From positions 9,506 through 73,505 of the forward strand of contig JBGPBV010000018.1 in assembly GCA_041481445.1 (NCBI GenBank): DNA of 64,000 bases, read 5' to 3'. Each line of letters opens with the position of its first letter. The first letter of the stretch is position 1. The notes below the pieces were generated by a model. It was not told the origin of the DNA. It saw only the letters and a list, made by a program, of their open reading frames with translations, and ran no database searches. The position numbers and the translations under genes are program-made. Shown here in pieces: positions 16,921 through 26,126 of this stretch. This DNA comes from AA29 sp041481445 (GTDB taxonomy: Bacteria > Acidobacteriota > Vicinamibacteria > Fen-336).

Positions 16921-17948
16921 GGCGACCCCGGGTGGCGGAGGTGGCCCTGCTGATGTCGCTGCCCGCCCTGGGCCTCGCCCAGTCCCCGTCTCCGATCCCG
17001 TCTCCCGCGCCTGATCCGGTGGCGCAGGCGGTGGCGGAGGCGCGCCGCGCGATCGACGGCGGCCGCCCGGTGGAGGCGCTCGCGATCCTGAAGGCGGCCC
17101 CGGCCGCCGACCCGCGCGTCCGCGTCGCCACCGGCGTCGCGCACTATCACGCGAGCGATCCCGTGCACGCGATCGAGCAGCTCGCGGGCGTCCTCGACGC
17201 GCTCGCGCCCGACTCCGCCGAGCGGCGCGAGGCGGTGCAGGTCCTGGGCCTGTCCCAGTACCTGGCCGGCCACCTCGCGGAGGCGATCCCGCTGCTCGAG
17301 CAGACGCGCGCGTTCGCGCCCGAGAGCTCCGAGCTGGCCTACGTGCTCGGCATGGCCTACATCCAGACGCAGAAGCCCGATCGGGCGCGGGAGACCTGGG
17401 CCCGCGCCTTCCATGTCCCTCCCGATTCCGCCGCCGCGCGGCTGCTCGCCGCGCAGATGATGGTGCGCGCGGAGATGGAGGAGATGGCGCGGGCCGAGCT
17501 CCTGGCCGCGCTCCAGAAGGACCCGCGGCTGCCCCAGGCCAACCTGCTCCTGGGCCAGGCCGCCCTGTTCCGCGGGCGGCTCGAGGAGGCGATCGCGCTG
17601 TTCGGCAAGGAGCTCGAGACGAGCCCCGCCAGCGCGATGGCGTTCTACGGCCTGGGCGACGCCTACCTTCGGCAGCGGGAATGGGACAAGGCCCTGGACG
17701 CGCTCCAGCGCTCGGTGTGGCTCAACCCGTACTTCAGCGGGCCCTACATCCTCATGGGCAAGGCCTACCAGGCCAAGGGCGACCGCGCGGCCGCGGAGGG
17801 GATGCTCCGGCGCGCGATCGGCTACGACCCGAACAACAAGGCCGCGCACTACCTGCGGGCCCAGGTGCTCCAGCAGCTCGGGCGGGCGGAGGAGGCGCGC
17901 CAGGAGTTCGAGACGGCCGAGCGCCTGCCGGGCGCGGCCGAGCGGTGA
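16917..17948 (+). CDS. Exported tetratricopeptide-repeat protein
   Basis: A 343-residue protein with a short signal-like N-terminus and about eight TPR units, recognisable from A-x-Y-x-L-G patterns such as AYLRQREWDKALDALQRSV and PYILMGKAYQAKGDRAAAEG. TPR domains mediate protein contacts; no catalytic motif is visible. The gene overlaps both neighbours by four bases (ATGA upstream, GTGA downstream), so its product is made in step with the two CRTAC1-type proteins and is likely their partner. The same protein classes often occur together in Acidobacteriota, but the function is unknown. Confidence 0.85.
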   Translation: MRRPRVAEVALLMSLPALGLAQSPSPIPSPAPDPVAQAVAEARRAIDGGRPVEALAILKAAPAADPRVRVATGVAHYHASDPVHAIEQLAGVLDALAPDSAERREAVQVLGLSQYLAGHLAEAIPLLEQTRAFAPESSELAYVLGMAYIQTQKPDRARETWARAFHVPPDSAAARLLAAQMMVRAEMEEMARAELLAALQKDPRLPQANLLLGQAALFRGRLEEAIALFGKELETSPASAMAFYGLGDAYLRQREWDKALDALQRSVWLNPYFSGPYILMGKAYQAKGDRAAAEGMLRRAIGYDPNNKAAHYLRAQVLQQLGRAEEARQEFETAERLPGAAER

Positions 17949-19750
17949 AGCGGCTCGGGGCCCTTCTGGCCGTCTTCGCCGCCGCCGCCGCCCTTCGCGC
18001 CGCGCCCGTACCCGACGCCGCGGCCTGGGGCGTTTCCCTCGTCGACGTGGCCGCGCGCGCCGGCCTCGTCGAGCCGTCGGTCTACGGCGGCCTCGACCGC
18101 AAGCGCTTCATCATCGAGACCAACGGCGCCGGGGTGGCGCTCCTCGACTACGACAACGACGGCTGGCTCGACGCGCTGGTCCTGAGCGGCACGCGCCTGG
18201 CCGACACGGGCCGCGCCGATCGCGAGTGGGCGCGTGGCCAGGCCCCCACCAACCGGCTGTATCGCAACCGCCACGACGGCACCTTCGCCGACGTGACCGA
18301 GCGCGCGGGCCTCCGCCGCACCGCGTGGTCGTCGTCGGTCTGCGTGGGCGACTACGACAACGACGGCTGGCTCGACATGTTCGTCACCGCCTACGGGACG
18401 AACGTGCTCTACCACAACGTGCACGGCCGCTTCGAGGACGTGACGGCGCGCGCGGGCCTTCCCGCGAGCGGCACCCGCTGGGGCTCGGGCTGCACGTTCG
18501 TGGACTACGACCGCGACGGCCGGCTCGACTTGTTCGTCGCGAACTACCTGAGGTTCGACCTCGCCACCGCGCCGGAGCCCGGCGCGGGCGCGAACTGTCT
18601 CTGGAAGGGCATCCCCGTGAACTGCGGACCCAAGGGGCTGCCCACGGACACGAACCTCCTGTTCCACAACGAAGGGGAGGGCCGGTTTCGCGACGTGTCG
18701 GACGTCTCCGGGGTCTCGAAGGTGACCGGACGTTATGCGATGACGGCGACCGCCGCCGACTTCGACGGCGACGGCTGGCTCGACGTCTACGTCGCCTGCG
18801 ACTCGACGGCGTCGATCCTCTATCGCAACGACCACGACGGCACGTTCACGGACGTCGCGGTGCCGAGCGGAGTCGCCTACGGCGAGATGGGGAACGTCCA
18901 GGCCGGCATGGGCCTCGCCCTCGGCGACTACGATCTCGACGGCCGGCTGGACCTCCTGAAGACGCACTTCGCCGACGACATCCCGGCCCTCTATCGCAAC
19001 CTCGGCCGGGGACAGTTCGAGGACGCGGCCACCGCCGCCGGTCTCGCCGTCCAGAACCGCTACGTCGAGTGGGGGAGCGGCCTCCCCGATCTCGACGACG
19101 ACGGCCGGCCGGACATCGTGTACGTGACCGGCAACGTGTACCCCGAGATCGAGCGCCAGCTCCCGCAGTACCCGCACCGCGGGCCACGCGTGATCTTCCG
19201 CAACCGGGGCGCCACCTTCGAGGAGGTGACGGCCACGAGCGGGCCGGGCCCCCTGCAGGTCCACTCCAGCCGCGGGGCCGCCTTCGGCGACGTCGACAAC
19301 GACGGCGACGTGGACGTGCTGATCATGAACATGAACGAGCCGCCGACGCTACTGCGCAACGACTACGCCGGGTCCAACGGCTGGCTCGAGGTACGCCTGG
19401 AGGGGACGCGCTCGAACCGGGCCGGCCTGGGCGCGACTGTCCTCGTCACGGTGGATGGGCGGACCCAGGCCCGGACCGTCCTGAGCCAGTCGAGCTACTA
19501 CTCGCACGACGACCTGCGGCTGCACTTCGGCCTGGGCCACGCGAACCAGGCGGACACGGTCGAGGTCCGCTGGCCGAGCGGGACGGTGGACGTCCGGCAC
19601 GCCGTGCCCGGGCGGCAGGTGCTCACCGTGCGCGAGGGGAGCGCGCGCCCGTCCGCTAGCGCAGCGGCAGCGCCAGCGTACGCCGCACGTACTCGTCGGG
19701 CGGCCCCTCGAACGACACGAGGAGAAGGGCGCCGCGCGCCGCGGGCGTGA
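17945..19750 (+). CDS. Exported CRTAC1-family FG-GAP/VCBS repeat protein with ASPIC/UnbV domain (2)
   Basis: About 601 residues, a paralogue of the protein at 15193. GTG at 17945 overlaps the TPR stop and precedes a clear signal peptide (VKRLGALLAVFAAAAALRAA). Propeller blades carry DYDNDGWLDAL, DYDRDGRLDLF, DFDGDGWLDVY, DYDLDGRLDLL and DVDNDGDVDVL; the ASPIC/UnbV end has SSYYSHDDLRLHFGLG and VRWPSGTVDV. After TVREG, where the paralogue nearly stops, the frame runs on ~38 residues through Ala/Arg-rich sequence and overlaps the last 95 bases of the convergent glycosidase gene. That tail is probably not functional and may reflect loss of an original stop. Confidence 0.86.
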   Translation: MKRLGALLAVFAAAAALRAAPVPDAAAWGVSLVDVAARAGLVEPSVYGGLDRKRFIIETNGAGVALLDYDNDGWLDALVLSGTRLADTGRADREWARGQAPTNRLYRNRHDGTFADVTERAGLRRTAWSSSVCVGDYDNDGWLDMFVTAYGTNVLYHNVHGRFEDVTARAGLPASGTRWGSGCTFVDYDRDGRLDLFVANYLRFDLATAPEPGAGANCLWKGIPVNCGPKGLPTDTNLLFHNEGEGRFRDVSDVSGVSKVTGRYAMTATAADFDGDGWLDVYVACDSTASILYRNDHDGTFTDVAVPSGVAYGEMGNVQAGMGLALGDYDLDGRLDLLKTHFADDIPALYRNLGRGQFEDAATAAGLAVQNRYVEWGSGLPDLDDDGRPDIVYVTGNVYPEIERQLPQYPHRGPRVIFRNRGATFEEVTATSGPGPLQVHSSRGAAFGDVDNDGDVDVLIMNMNEPPTLLRNDYAGSNGWLEVRLEGTRSNRAGLGATVLVTVDGRTQARTVLSQSSYYSHDDLRLHFGLGHANQADTVEVRWPSGTVDVRHAVPGRQVLTVREGSARPSASAAAAPAYAARTRRAAPRTTRGEGRRAPRA

Positions 19751-22346
19751 CCTTCACTCCCGCCACCGCCTCCACGCGGCGAGGCGTGCGGACGCCGAGC
19801 GGATACGAGCGGCCGCCGCGGCCCTCGATCACCAGCCGCAGGGCGCCGCCCTCGGCGTGCGCACGGAGGACGCGCAGCCCCTCGCTCCGGCCGCCCGCCT
19901 CCGGGAGGGTGACGCGCGCGAACACGTCGGTGCCCTCGTCGTACGTCACCACGACGCGGCGGGTGGCGGCACCCGCGGGTACCTCCACCTCGACCCGCTG
20001 CACGTCGCCAAAGGGACGGGCGCGGAAGCGCGCACCGGCGCCGTCGACCGTCACCGAGCGGACGCGCCCGTCGAGCGGGAGGGCGGGCGAGACCGTGAGG
20101 ACGGGCATCGGGCCGGTCGTCGCGGTGGCCGCGATCGTCATGCGGCCTTCCGACCTCTCGAGCGAGACGTCCACCCGGGAGTCGCCGGCCGCGATCCGGC
20201 GAACTCTCACGCGGTCCCAGTCCGCGGGAAGCTGGGGGGCGAAGGTCAGCCGCCGGCCGCCGTCCGTGACGTCGATCCCGAGCAGGCCCCGGACGAGCGG
20301 CGCCACGACCATCGCCTCCGACCAGACCTGGTGGTGCGACGAGCGTCCGAAGGGGGCGTGCAAGTCGCCCGACAGCAACTCCGTGACGTAGCCGAGCGCC
20401 CAGGGGTAGGTCAGCAGCGCGTTCGCCATCAGGGCCTGATAGCCGACGGCGGACCGGCCGTACTGGTACGCGCCCATCGAGGCCCAGCCCGTGAAGAGCG
20501 GCCAGACCGAGCCGTAATGATAGGACAAGGGATCGTAGAGCTCGCTCTTCGCCGAGATCAGGCGCTGGCCCCAGTCGGCCGCCATCGCCGCCTCCCCCAG
20601 GTGGTCGATCTCGGACTCCGCGCGGGACGGCTCGAGGGTCCGCCACCAGAGCGGCACCGCCGGCAGCACGGTGTCCTCGTCGACGATCGTCTTGCCGCGG
20701 AGGGCCTCGATGCGGGCCTGGCGCTCGGCGCGGCGCGGGCCCGGCTCCGCGTTGTACTCCTTCTCCGGCCTGGCCAGCGCGGTCGCGAAGGCGTAGAACC
20801 CGCGGTCGCCCAGCCAGTAGGTCGTCTCCACGGCGGCGCGGGTCTTCTCGGCGGCCGCCCGCGCCTGGGCGGCCAGGGCGGCGTCGCCCTGCACGTCCGC
20901 CATCTCGGCCAGGCCCCGGCAGGCCTCGATCCAGATCCCCTGGAGGTAGATCTCCTCGTGCGGCGGGTAGGGGGGGCTGCCCTCCGTCCAGCCGTGGCCG
21001 AACTTCGTGTTCTCGATGAGGCCGTTGCCGTCGGTGTCGGTGGCGGCGGCGAAGCGCCACGCCTTCACGATCGACTCCCAGGACGCGCGCAGGAGCTCGC
21101 GGTCGCCGGCGTGGCGCCAGTGGTCGGCCTGGGCGACGACGTAGAGGGGCGTGGCGTCCGTGGAGTCCCACGGGTACTTGTAGTCGGTGAACCAGGGGAT
21201 GAGGGAGGCGCTCTGCGAGATCTCGTGCGGGATCTTGCCGTCGTCGCGCTGGAGCTTGCGCAGGAACTCGAGGGCGGCGCGGGCGGCCGCGAAGTCGCCG
21301 TAGGAATGGATGGCCAGCGAGGTCCAGAGCGCGTCCCGCCCGAACATCCAGGCGAAGCCGGGCCGCTCGCTCTGGCCGGAGGTGCGGAACCCGGCCACCA
21401 GCCCGGTGCCGAGCAGGGGGTTGGTGGCCAGTCCCTTGTCCACACCGACCTTGGCCCAGGCGTAGGCGGTGTCGAGCCGCTCGTCCGGCGTGTCCACGGC
21501 GAGCGTGCGCTCCTGGAGGCCGCGGTAGTAGGCGACGTTCGCTTCGTGGAGCGACTGGGCGGAGCGGAGGAGCCGGTCGTAGGCTTCCTTGGCCTTGTCG
21601 CGTCCCTCCACGCTGCCCGCGATGACGATGGGGACGAGGTCGGTCCGCATCGTCCGCGGCGGGACCTCGACCGTGAAGCGGACGGGCACGTCGTGGGGCT
21701 CCTCCTGGTACGGCATGAGGGAGACGTCCCGCGCTCCCGGGGCCCCGATGACGGCGGCGAACCGCTTGGTCTCCTCGGTCAGGCTGTAGACGTGCTCCTT
21801 CTCGTCGAAGCCGACGTTCGCGGTCATGAGGCCGGCCGGCCACATGAGCTTGAGGCGGGGCCGGAACGAGCCGATCACCGTGAGCGGCAGCGTGCTGTCG
21901 ACGTCGAGCAGCATGACGAGGCCGGGCTCGTCGACGGGGGCGAAGACGGTCTGGCGCACGGTGAACGCGGCGTGGGAGTACACGAAGGTGGTGGACTCCG
22001 GGCGCACGGTGATCCCGGCCGCGACCGGCGGGCCCTCGATCTCGAGCGGATAGCCGGGGAGCTGGAACGAGAGCTTGAACTCGTCGATCAGCTTGAGCGG
22101 ATAGACCCAGGCCTCCAGGGCGCGGTTCTCGTAGCCGAAGGCGGCGGACCGGCGGCCGACCACGTCGAAGAACTTTCCCGTCTCCGTGTGGCGAGTCAGC
22201 TCGAGGCCGCTCTTCGACATCTCGAACCGGGGCACGGTGGCGGGGGGCGCGGGAGGCGCCTCCGCGGCCGCGAGCAGGCAGAGCGGGGCGAGGGCGGCCG
22301 CCGTGGCCGCCACCCGGCCGCCGTTTTTCCTGCGCTCGAGCGCCAC
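19656..22346 (-). CDS. Exported six-hairpin glycoside hydrolase (glycogen-debranching/GH63-like)
   Basis: An 896-residue exported enzyme starting at GTG 22346 with GGGAGG upstream, then a basic-hydrophobic signal sequence. Residues ~40-290 form a beta-sandwich; ~310-690 form an (alpha/alpha)6 barrel with WMFGRDALWTSLA, KIPHEISQSA, YKYPWDSTDATPLY, YHYGSVWPLFTGW and SHHQVWSEAM, as in amylo-alpha-1,6-glucosidase and GH63 clan enzymes; a C-terminal beta domain follows. Conserved acidic residues in these motifs would serve catalysis. It should remove terminal sugars from an alpha-linked oligosaccharide outside the cytoplasm; the linkage is not readable. It is a single gene whose 3' end overlaps the CRTAC1 gene by 95 bases. 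Confidence 0.8.
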   Translation of the reverse strand: MALERRKNGGRVAATAAALAPLCLLAAAEAPPAPPATVPRFEMSKSGLELTRHTETGKFFDVVGRRSAAFGYENRALEAWVYPLKLIDEFKLSFQLPGYPLEIEGPPVAAGITVRPESTTFVYSHAAFTVRQTVFAPVDEPGLVMLLDVDSTLPLTVIGSFRPRLKLMWPAGLMTANVGFDEKEHVYSLTEETKRFAAVIGAPGARDVSLMPYQEEPHDVPVRFTVEVPPRTMRTDLVPIVIAGSVEGRDKAKEAYDRLLRSAQSLHEANVAYYRGLQERTLAVDTPDERLDTAYAWAKVGVDKGLATNPLLGTGLVAGFRTSGQSERPGFAWMFGRDALWTSLAIHSYGDFAAARAALEFLRKLQRDDGKIPHEISQSASLIPWFTDYKYPWDSTDATPLYVVAQADHWRHAGDRELLRASWESIVKAWRFAAATDTDGNGLIENTKFGHGWTEGSPPYPPHEEIYLQGIWIEACRGLAEMADVQGDAALAAQARAAAEKTRAAVETTYWLGDRGFYAFATALARPEKEYNAEPGPRRAERQARIEALRGKTIVDEDTVLPAVPLWWRTLEPSRAESEIDHLGEAAMAADWGQRLISAKSELYDPLSYHYGSVWPLFTGWASMGAYQYGRSAVGYQALMANALLTYPWALGYVTELLSGDLHAPFGRSSHHQVWSEAMVVAPLVRGLLGIDVTDGGRRLTFAPQLPADWDRVRVRRIAAGDSRVDVSLERSEGRMTIAATATTGPMPVLTVSPALPLDGRVRSVTVDGAGARFRARPFGDVQRVEVEVPAGAATRRVVVTYDEGTDVFARVTLPEAGGRSEGLRVLRAHAEGGALRLVIEGRGGRSYPLGVRTPRRVEAVAGVKVTPAARGALLLVSFEGPPDEYVRRTLALPLR

Positions 22347-22473
22347 GCCACCCTCCCCGGGGGCGGCAGGTTAGGCCGTAGACCGACGAGAGGTCAAGGC
22401 GGGGGCGGGTTTGGAACGTGCGAATTGCTTGACCACGCGCGTATTTCCTACGCCTGGAATTTCCGCCAGGGCC

Positions 22474-22503
22474 TTGACGGGCCTCTGGAGGCGGGATTAC
22501 GAT
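22474..22503 (+). promoter_or_regulatory. Candidate promoter of the TonB receptor gene
   Basis: TTGACG (22474-22479), 18-base spacer, TACGAT (22498-22503). It would give a leader of about 125 bases that includes the palindrome at 22575, one of the few long leaders in this window. Confidence 0.4.
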
Positions 22504-22574
22504 CCGCTCCGCGTTCACCCATATCGTCAAATGTTTGCCTCTCGCCGTTGCGGGTTTTCCGTTTCGCCCTTTGC

Positions 22575-22586
22575 GAAAGCGCTTTC
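22575..22586. promoter_or_regulatory. LacI-family-type operator palindrome
   Basis: GAAAGCGCTTTC is a perfect 12-base palindrome with the central CG pair typical of LacI/GalR-family operators. It lies in the leader ~48 bases before the TonB receptor start. No LacI-type gene is in the window, so the regulator would be encoded elsewhere. Confidence 0.5.
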
Positions 22587-22633
22587 TTTTTCGCGAGAAC
22601 GTCGTTTCCCATGACACAGAAGGAGGGGAATCC

Positions 22634-25600
22634 ATGAGGCGTTGCGTTGTCTTGTCGCGGCTGCTGCTCGCGCTCCTCGCTCTCGCCGTCGTCGCCCTGC
22701 CGACGCCCGCGCGCGCGCAGGCGGTGTACGGCAGCATCGCGGGGACCATCCAGGACTCCACGGGCGCCGCCCTGCCCGGCGTGAGCGTCACCGTCACGAG
22801 CAACGAGCGCAAGACGTCCGACACCGTCGTCACCAACAGCTCCGGCAACTACGCCAAGGACCGCCTGGTGCCGGGCACCTACACCCTCAAGGCCGAGCTG
22901 AGCGGCTTCAAGCCGGCCGTGGTCTCGGCGGTCAAGGTCAGCGTGGACACGCAGTCCAAGATCGACCTCAAGCTCGACGTCGGTCAGCTCTCGGAGGCGG
23001 TCGAGGTCACGGCCACCCAGGGCCAGCTCCTCAAGACCGACCGCGCCGACGTGGCGACCACGTTCGAGTCGCAGCAGATCACCGACCTGCCCGTGATCGA
23101 CCGGAACTTCACCAAGTTCATCCTGCTCACGCCGGGGACGCAGCAGCAGTCCTGGAACCACGCCGCCAGCGAGAACCCGCAGGGCTCGGCCCAGACCGTG
23201 GTCAACGGCCAGACCTTCAGCGGGACCGGGTACCAGCTCGACGGCACCGAGAACCGGGACCCGATCCTCGGGATCATCGTCATCAACCCGAACCTCGAGG
23301 CCATCGGCGAGACCAAGATCACGTCCCAGAACTACGACGCCGAGTTCGGACAGGCCATCGCGGGCGTGGTCTCCGTCCAGACCAAGACGGGCACGAACGA
23401 GTTCCACGGCAGCGCTTTCGAGTTCATGCAGCGCGACAAGTTCCGCGCCCGCAACCCGTTCTCGGAGCCGGACGTGGAGAACCCGGTGACCGGCCGCGTG
23501 ATCCCCCAGACCAAGCGCGACCAGTTCGGCGGATCCATCGGCGGACCGATCGTGCAGAACAGCTGGTTCTTCTTCGGCGACTACCAGGGCACGCGCAGCA
23601 ACATCGGCGGATCGAAGGTGGTGACGGTGCCCACCGCGGCCGCCCGCAACGGCGACTTCAGCGCGTACGGCGTCAACGTCTTCGATCCCTCGAGCGGCGC
23701 CACTCCCGGCAGCCGCAGCCAGTTCCCGGGCAACGTCATCCCGGCCAACCGTCTCTCGCCCCAGGCGCGGGCGATCCTGTCCCTGATCCCGCTGCCCAAC
23801 ACCGCGGGCGACTCCAACGGCACGCGGAACAACTACATCGCCCAGGGCTCGGAGAAGTTCAACAACGACACCGCGAACGTGCGCCTCGACGGGCGCCTCA
23901 GCCCCTCCGTCAACACCTTCGTGCGGTACAGCTACGCCCGCTACGACCTCAACGGGCCGCAGGCCTTCGGCCAGGGTGGCGGCACCGAGCTCGTGAGCCT
24001 GGGCGGCCTGTCCAAGGTGCGCAACCACAGCCTGGCCGCGGGCATGGACTACACCCTGAACGCGAACACCGTCCTCGACGTGCGCTTCGGCTTCTTCAAG
24101 TACGGCGTGGACGTGCTGCCCAACGACTTCGGAGAGACGCCGGCGACGACGGCCGGGATCCCCGGCCTCAACACCGGCGACCCCTTCACGTCCGGCCTGC
24201 CGTTCTTCGAGCTCAACGGCAACGCGCCGCAGATGCGGTTCGGCTCCGGCCTCGACGCCGGGCGCTGCAACTGCCCCCTGGCCGAGCACGAGAAGCAGTT
24301 CCAGGTCGTGTCGAACCTGACCCGGGCGGCCGGGAACCACACCATCAAGTTCGGCATCGACATCCGCCGGGCCTACAACCTGCGCGTCCCCAGCGACTCC
24401 CACCGCTCCGGCCAGCTCTACTTCAACGAGCAGAACACCGCAGGCTCCGGCGGCGGCGGCCTCGGCCTGGCCAGCTTCATGCTCGGTAACGTGCAGAGGA
24501 TGGTGCGCTACGTCAGCACGAGCACGGACGCGCGGGAGCGCCAGTGGCGCCAGTTCTACTACCTGCAGGACACCTGGCGCGCCACCCCCAAGCTGACCCT
24601 CAACTACGGCCTGCGCGCGGACATCATCAACCCCCAGACCGTGAACGACGCCGGCAACGGCGGATGGCTGGACCTCGGCACCGGGCTCATCTCCGTCGGC
24701 GGCGTGGGCGGCGTGGACCTGGGCGGCAACATCAAGAACAAGATCAACTGGGCTCCCCGCCTGGGCGCCACCTACCAGATCAACCCGAAGACGGTGCTGC
24801 GCGCCGGCTACGGCCGCAGCTACGACATCGGCGTGTTCGGGTCCACCTTCGGCCACGTGGTCACCCAGAACCTGCCCGTGCTCTCCTTCCAGGACCTGAA
24901 CCCGCCCAACACGTTCCAGAGCGTGTTCAACCTGGCCCAGGGCCCGCCGGCGCCCGTCTTCGTCCAGGTGCCGAGCAGCGGCCAGTTCCCGCTGCCCAAC
25001 GGCGTGTCCGGCCGCGCGCTTCCGACCACCCAGCACCTGTCCCACGTGGACGCGTACAACGTCACGCTCCAGCGCGAGCTGACGAGCACGGTCTCCGTGG
25101 AGGTGGCCTACGTCGGGAACACCGGACGCGGGTTCATCGGCGACAACCCCGCCGCCAACGTCAACCAGGCCTCCATCGTCGGGTTCGGCACCCTCTCCCA
25201 GGACCAGCGCAAGCCCTTCTTCGCCTGCGGAGTACGCACGGCCGACGGCCTCTGCGGCAGCTACGGCTGGACGCAGGGCATCGACTACTTCGGCAACACG
25301 GGCAAGAGCCAGTACAACGCCCTGCAGGCCAAGCTCACCAAGCGCTTCTCCAACGGGATCTCGCTCCTGACCCACTACACGCTGCAGAGCCACAAGAACA
25401 ACGACGGGGACTACTTCTACATGGACCCGAACGTCAACTACGGCCCCGCCAACTTCATCCGCAAGCACGTGTTCGTGCTGGCCGGCACCTTCGACCTCCC
25501 CATCGGGCACGGGAAGAAGATCAACGTCGGCGAAGGCGCGGCGGACGCGATCCTCGGGGGCTGGCAGCTCAACGCCAATGCCACCGTCATGAGCGGCCTG

Positions 25601-26041
25601 CCCTTCAACGTGAGCTATCGCGACGCGGGGTCGGACCGCGACACCGGGCCCAGCCGTCCGAACCTCATCGGCGACGCGCAGGCGGGCAGCGGCGACGGCC
25701 TGACCTCTCCGTACTTCAACGTCACCCCCATCGGCAGCTCGGGCAGCGCGTTCTCCCGGCCGGCCAAGGGCACCTTCGGCGACCTCTCGCGCAACGCGCT
25801 TCGCGGTCCGGGCTTCTGGAACGTGGACGCCTCGCTGTTCAAGAAGTTCAAGATCCACGGCGCGAGCAACCTCGAGTTCCGCATCGAGGCCCAGAACGTC
25901 TTCAACCACGTCGACCTCGACAACCCCGACGCCGAGATCGGCGTGCCCGGCAACAACAACACGCACGCCGGCTTCATCAGCGGGACGGCGCCCAACTGGA
26001 ACCCGCGGAACATCCAGTTCGCCCTGAGGTTCCAGTTCTGA
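22634..26041 (+). CDS. TonB-dependent receptor, Oar-like, with carboxypeptidase-regulatory domain
   Basis: A 1135-residue outer-membrane receptor. ATG 22634 has AGGAGG seven bases upstream. A signal peptide ends at ARAQA; residues ~28-115 form a carboxypeptidase-regulatory-like domain (GSIAGTIQDSTGAALPGVSV), followed by a plug region with NGQTFSGTGYQLDGTENRD and EFGQAIAGVVSVQTKTGTNE, and a long beta-barrel finishing in the C-terminal aromatic FALRFQF. Such receptors are abundant in Acidobacteriota and usually import oligosaccharides or siderophores with TonB-ExbBD energy. Position among glycosidase genes and a LacI-type palindrome upstream favour a carbohydrate ligand. A strong terminator follows immediately. 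Confidence 0.92.
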   Translation: MRRCVVLSRLLLALLALAVVALPTPARAQAVYGSIAGTIQDSTGAALPGVSVTVTSNERKTSDTVVTNSSGNYAKDRLVPGTYTLKAELSGFKPAVVSAVKVSVDTQSKIDLKLDVGQLSEAVEVTATQGQLLKTDRADVATTFESQQITDLPVIDRNFTKFILLTPGTQQQSWNHAASENPQGSAQTVVNGQTFSGTGYQLDGTENRDPILGIIVINPNLEAIGETKITSQNYDAEFGQAIAGVVSVQTKTGTNEFHGSAFEFMQRDKFRARNPFSEPDVENPVTGRVIPQTKRDQFGGSIGGPIVQNSWFFFGDYQGTRSNIGGSKVVTVPTAAARNGDFSAYGVNVFDPSSGATPGSRSQFPGNVIPANRLSPQARAILSLIPLPNTAGDSNGTRNNYIAQGSEKFNNDTANVRLDGRLSPSVNTFVRYSYARYDLNGPQAFGQGGGTELVSLGGLSKVRNHSLAAGMDYTLNANTVLDVRFGFFKYGVDVLPNDFGETPATTAGIPGLNTGDPFTSGLPFFELNGNAPQMRFGSGLDAGRCNCPLAEHEKQFQVVSNLTRAAGNHTIKFGIDIRRAYNLRVPSDSHRSGQLYFNEQNTAGSGGGGLGLASFMLGNVQRMVRYVSTSTDARERQWRQFYYLQDTWRATPKLTLNYGLRADIINPQTVNDAGNGGWLDLGTGLISVGGVGGVDLGGNIKNKINWAPRLGATYQINPKTVLRAGYGRSYDIGVFGSTFGHVVTQNLPVLSFQDLNPPNTFQSVFNLAQGPPAPVFVQVPSSGQFPLPNGVSGRALPTTQHLSHVDAYNVTLQRELTSTVSVEVAYVGNTGRGFIGDNPAANVNQASIVGFGTLSQDQRKPFFACGVRTADGLCGSYGWTQGIDYFGNTGKSQYNALQAKLTKRFSNGISLLTHYTLQSHKNNDGDYFYMDPNVNYGPANFIRKHVFVLAGTFDLPIGHGKKINVGEGAADAILGGWQLNANATVMSGLPFNVSYRDAGSDRDTGPSRPNLIGDAQAGSGDGLTSPYFNVTPIGSSGSAFSRPAKGTFGDLSRNALRGPGFWNVDASLFKKFKIHGASNLEFRIEAQNVFNHVDLDNPDAEIGVPGNNNTHAGFISGTAPNWNPRNIQFALRFQF

Positions 26042-26076
26042 CCGGAAGACCGTAGCCGGAACCTTTCGTCCGACGA

Positions 26077-26110
26077 GGGAGGCGGGCCGCGCGGCCCGCC
26101 TCCCTTTTTT
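26077..26110 (+). terminator. Rho-independent terminator after the TonB receptor gene
   Basis: A perfect 14-base inverted repeat (GGGAGGCGGGCCGC with its complement, 26077-26104) is followed directly by six T residues. It closes the TonB receptor transcript before the TPR gene's own -10 box. Confidence 0.92.
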
Positions 26111-26114
26111 CTTT

Positions 26115-26120
26115 TATGAT
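26115..26120 (+). promoter_or_regulatory. -10 box of the TPR gene
   Basis: TATGAT lies six bases before the ATG at 26127, predicting transcription from the start codon itself (leaderless). It begins immediately after the terminator's T-tract. Confidence 0.5.
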
Positions 26121-26126
26121 CACCGG

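Noticed and set aside
22529..22614. Phe-rich 27-codon leader frame before the TonB receptor
   Set aside because: No terminator or alternative pairing follows and the gene has no link to phenylalanine; T-rich sequence around the operator explains the Phe codons.
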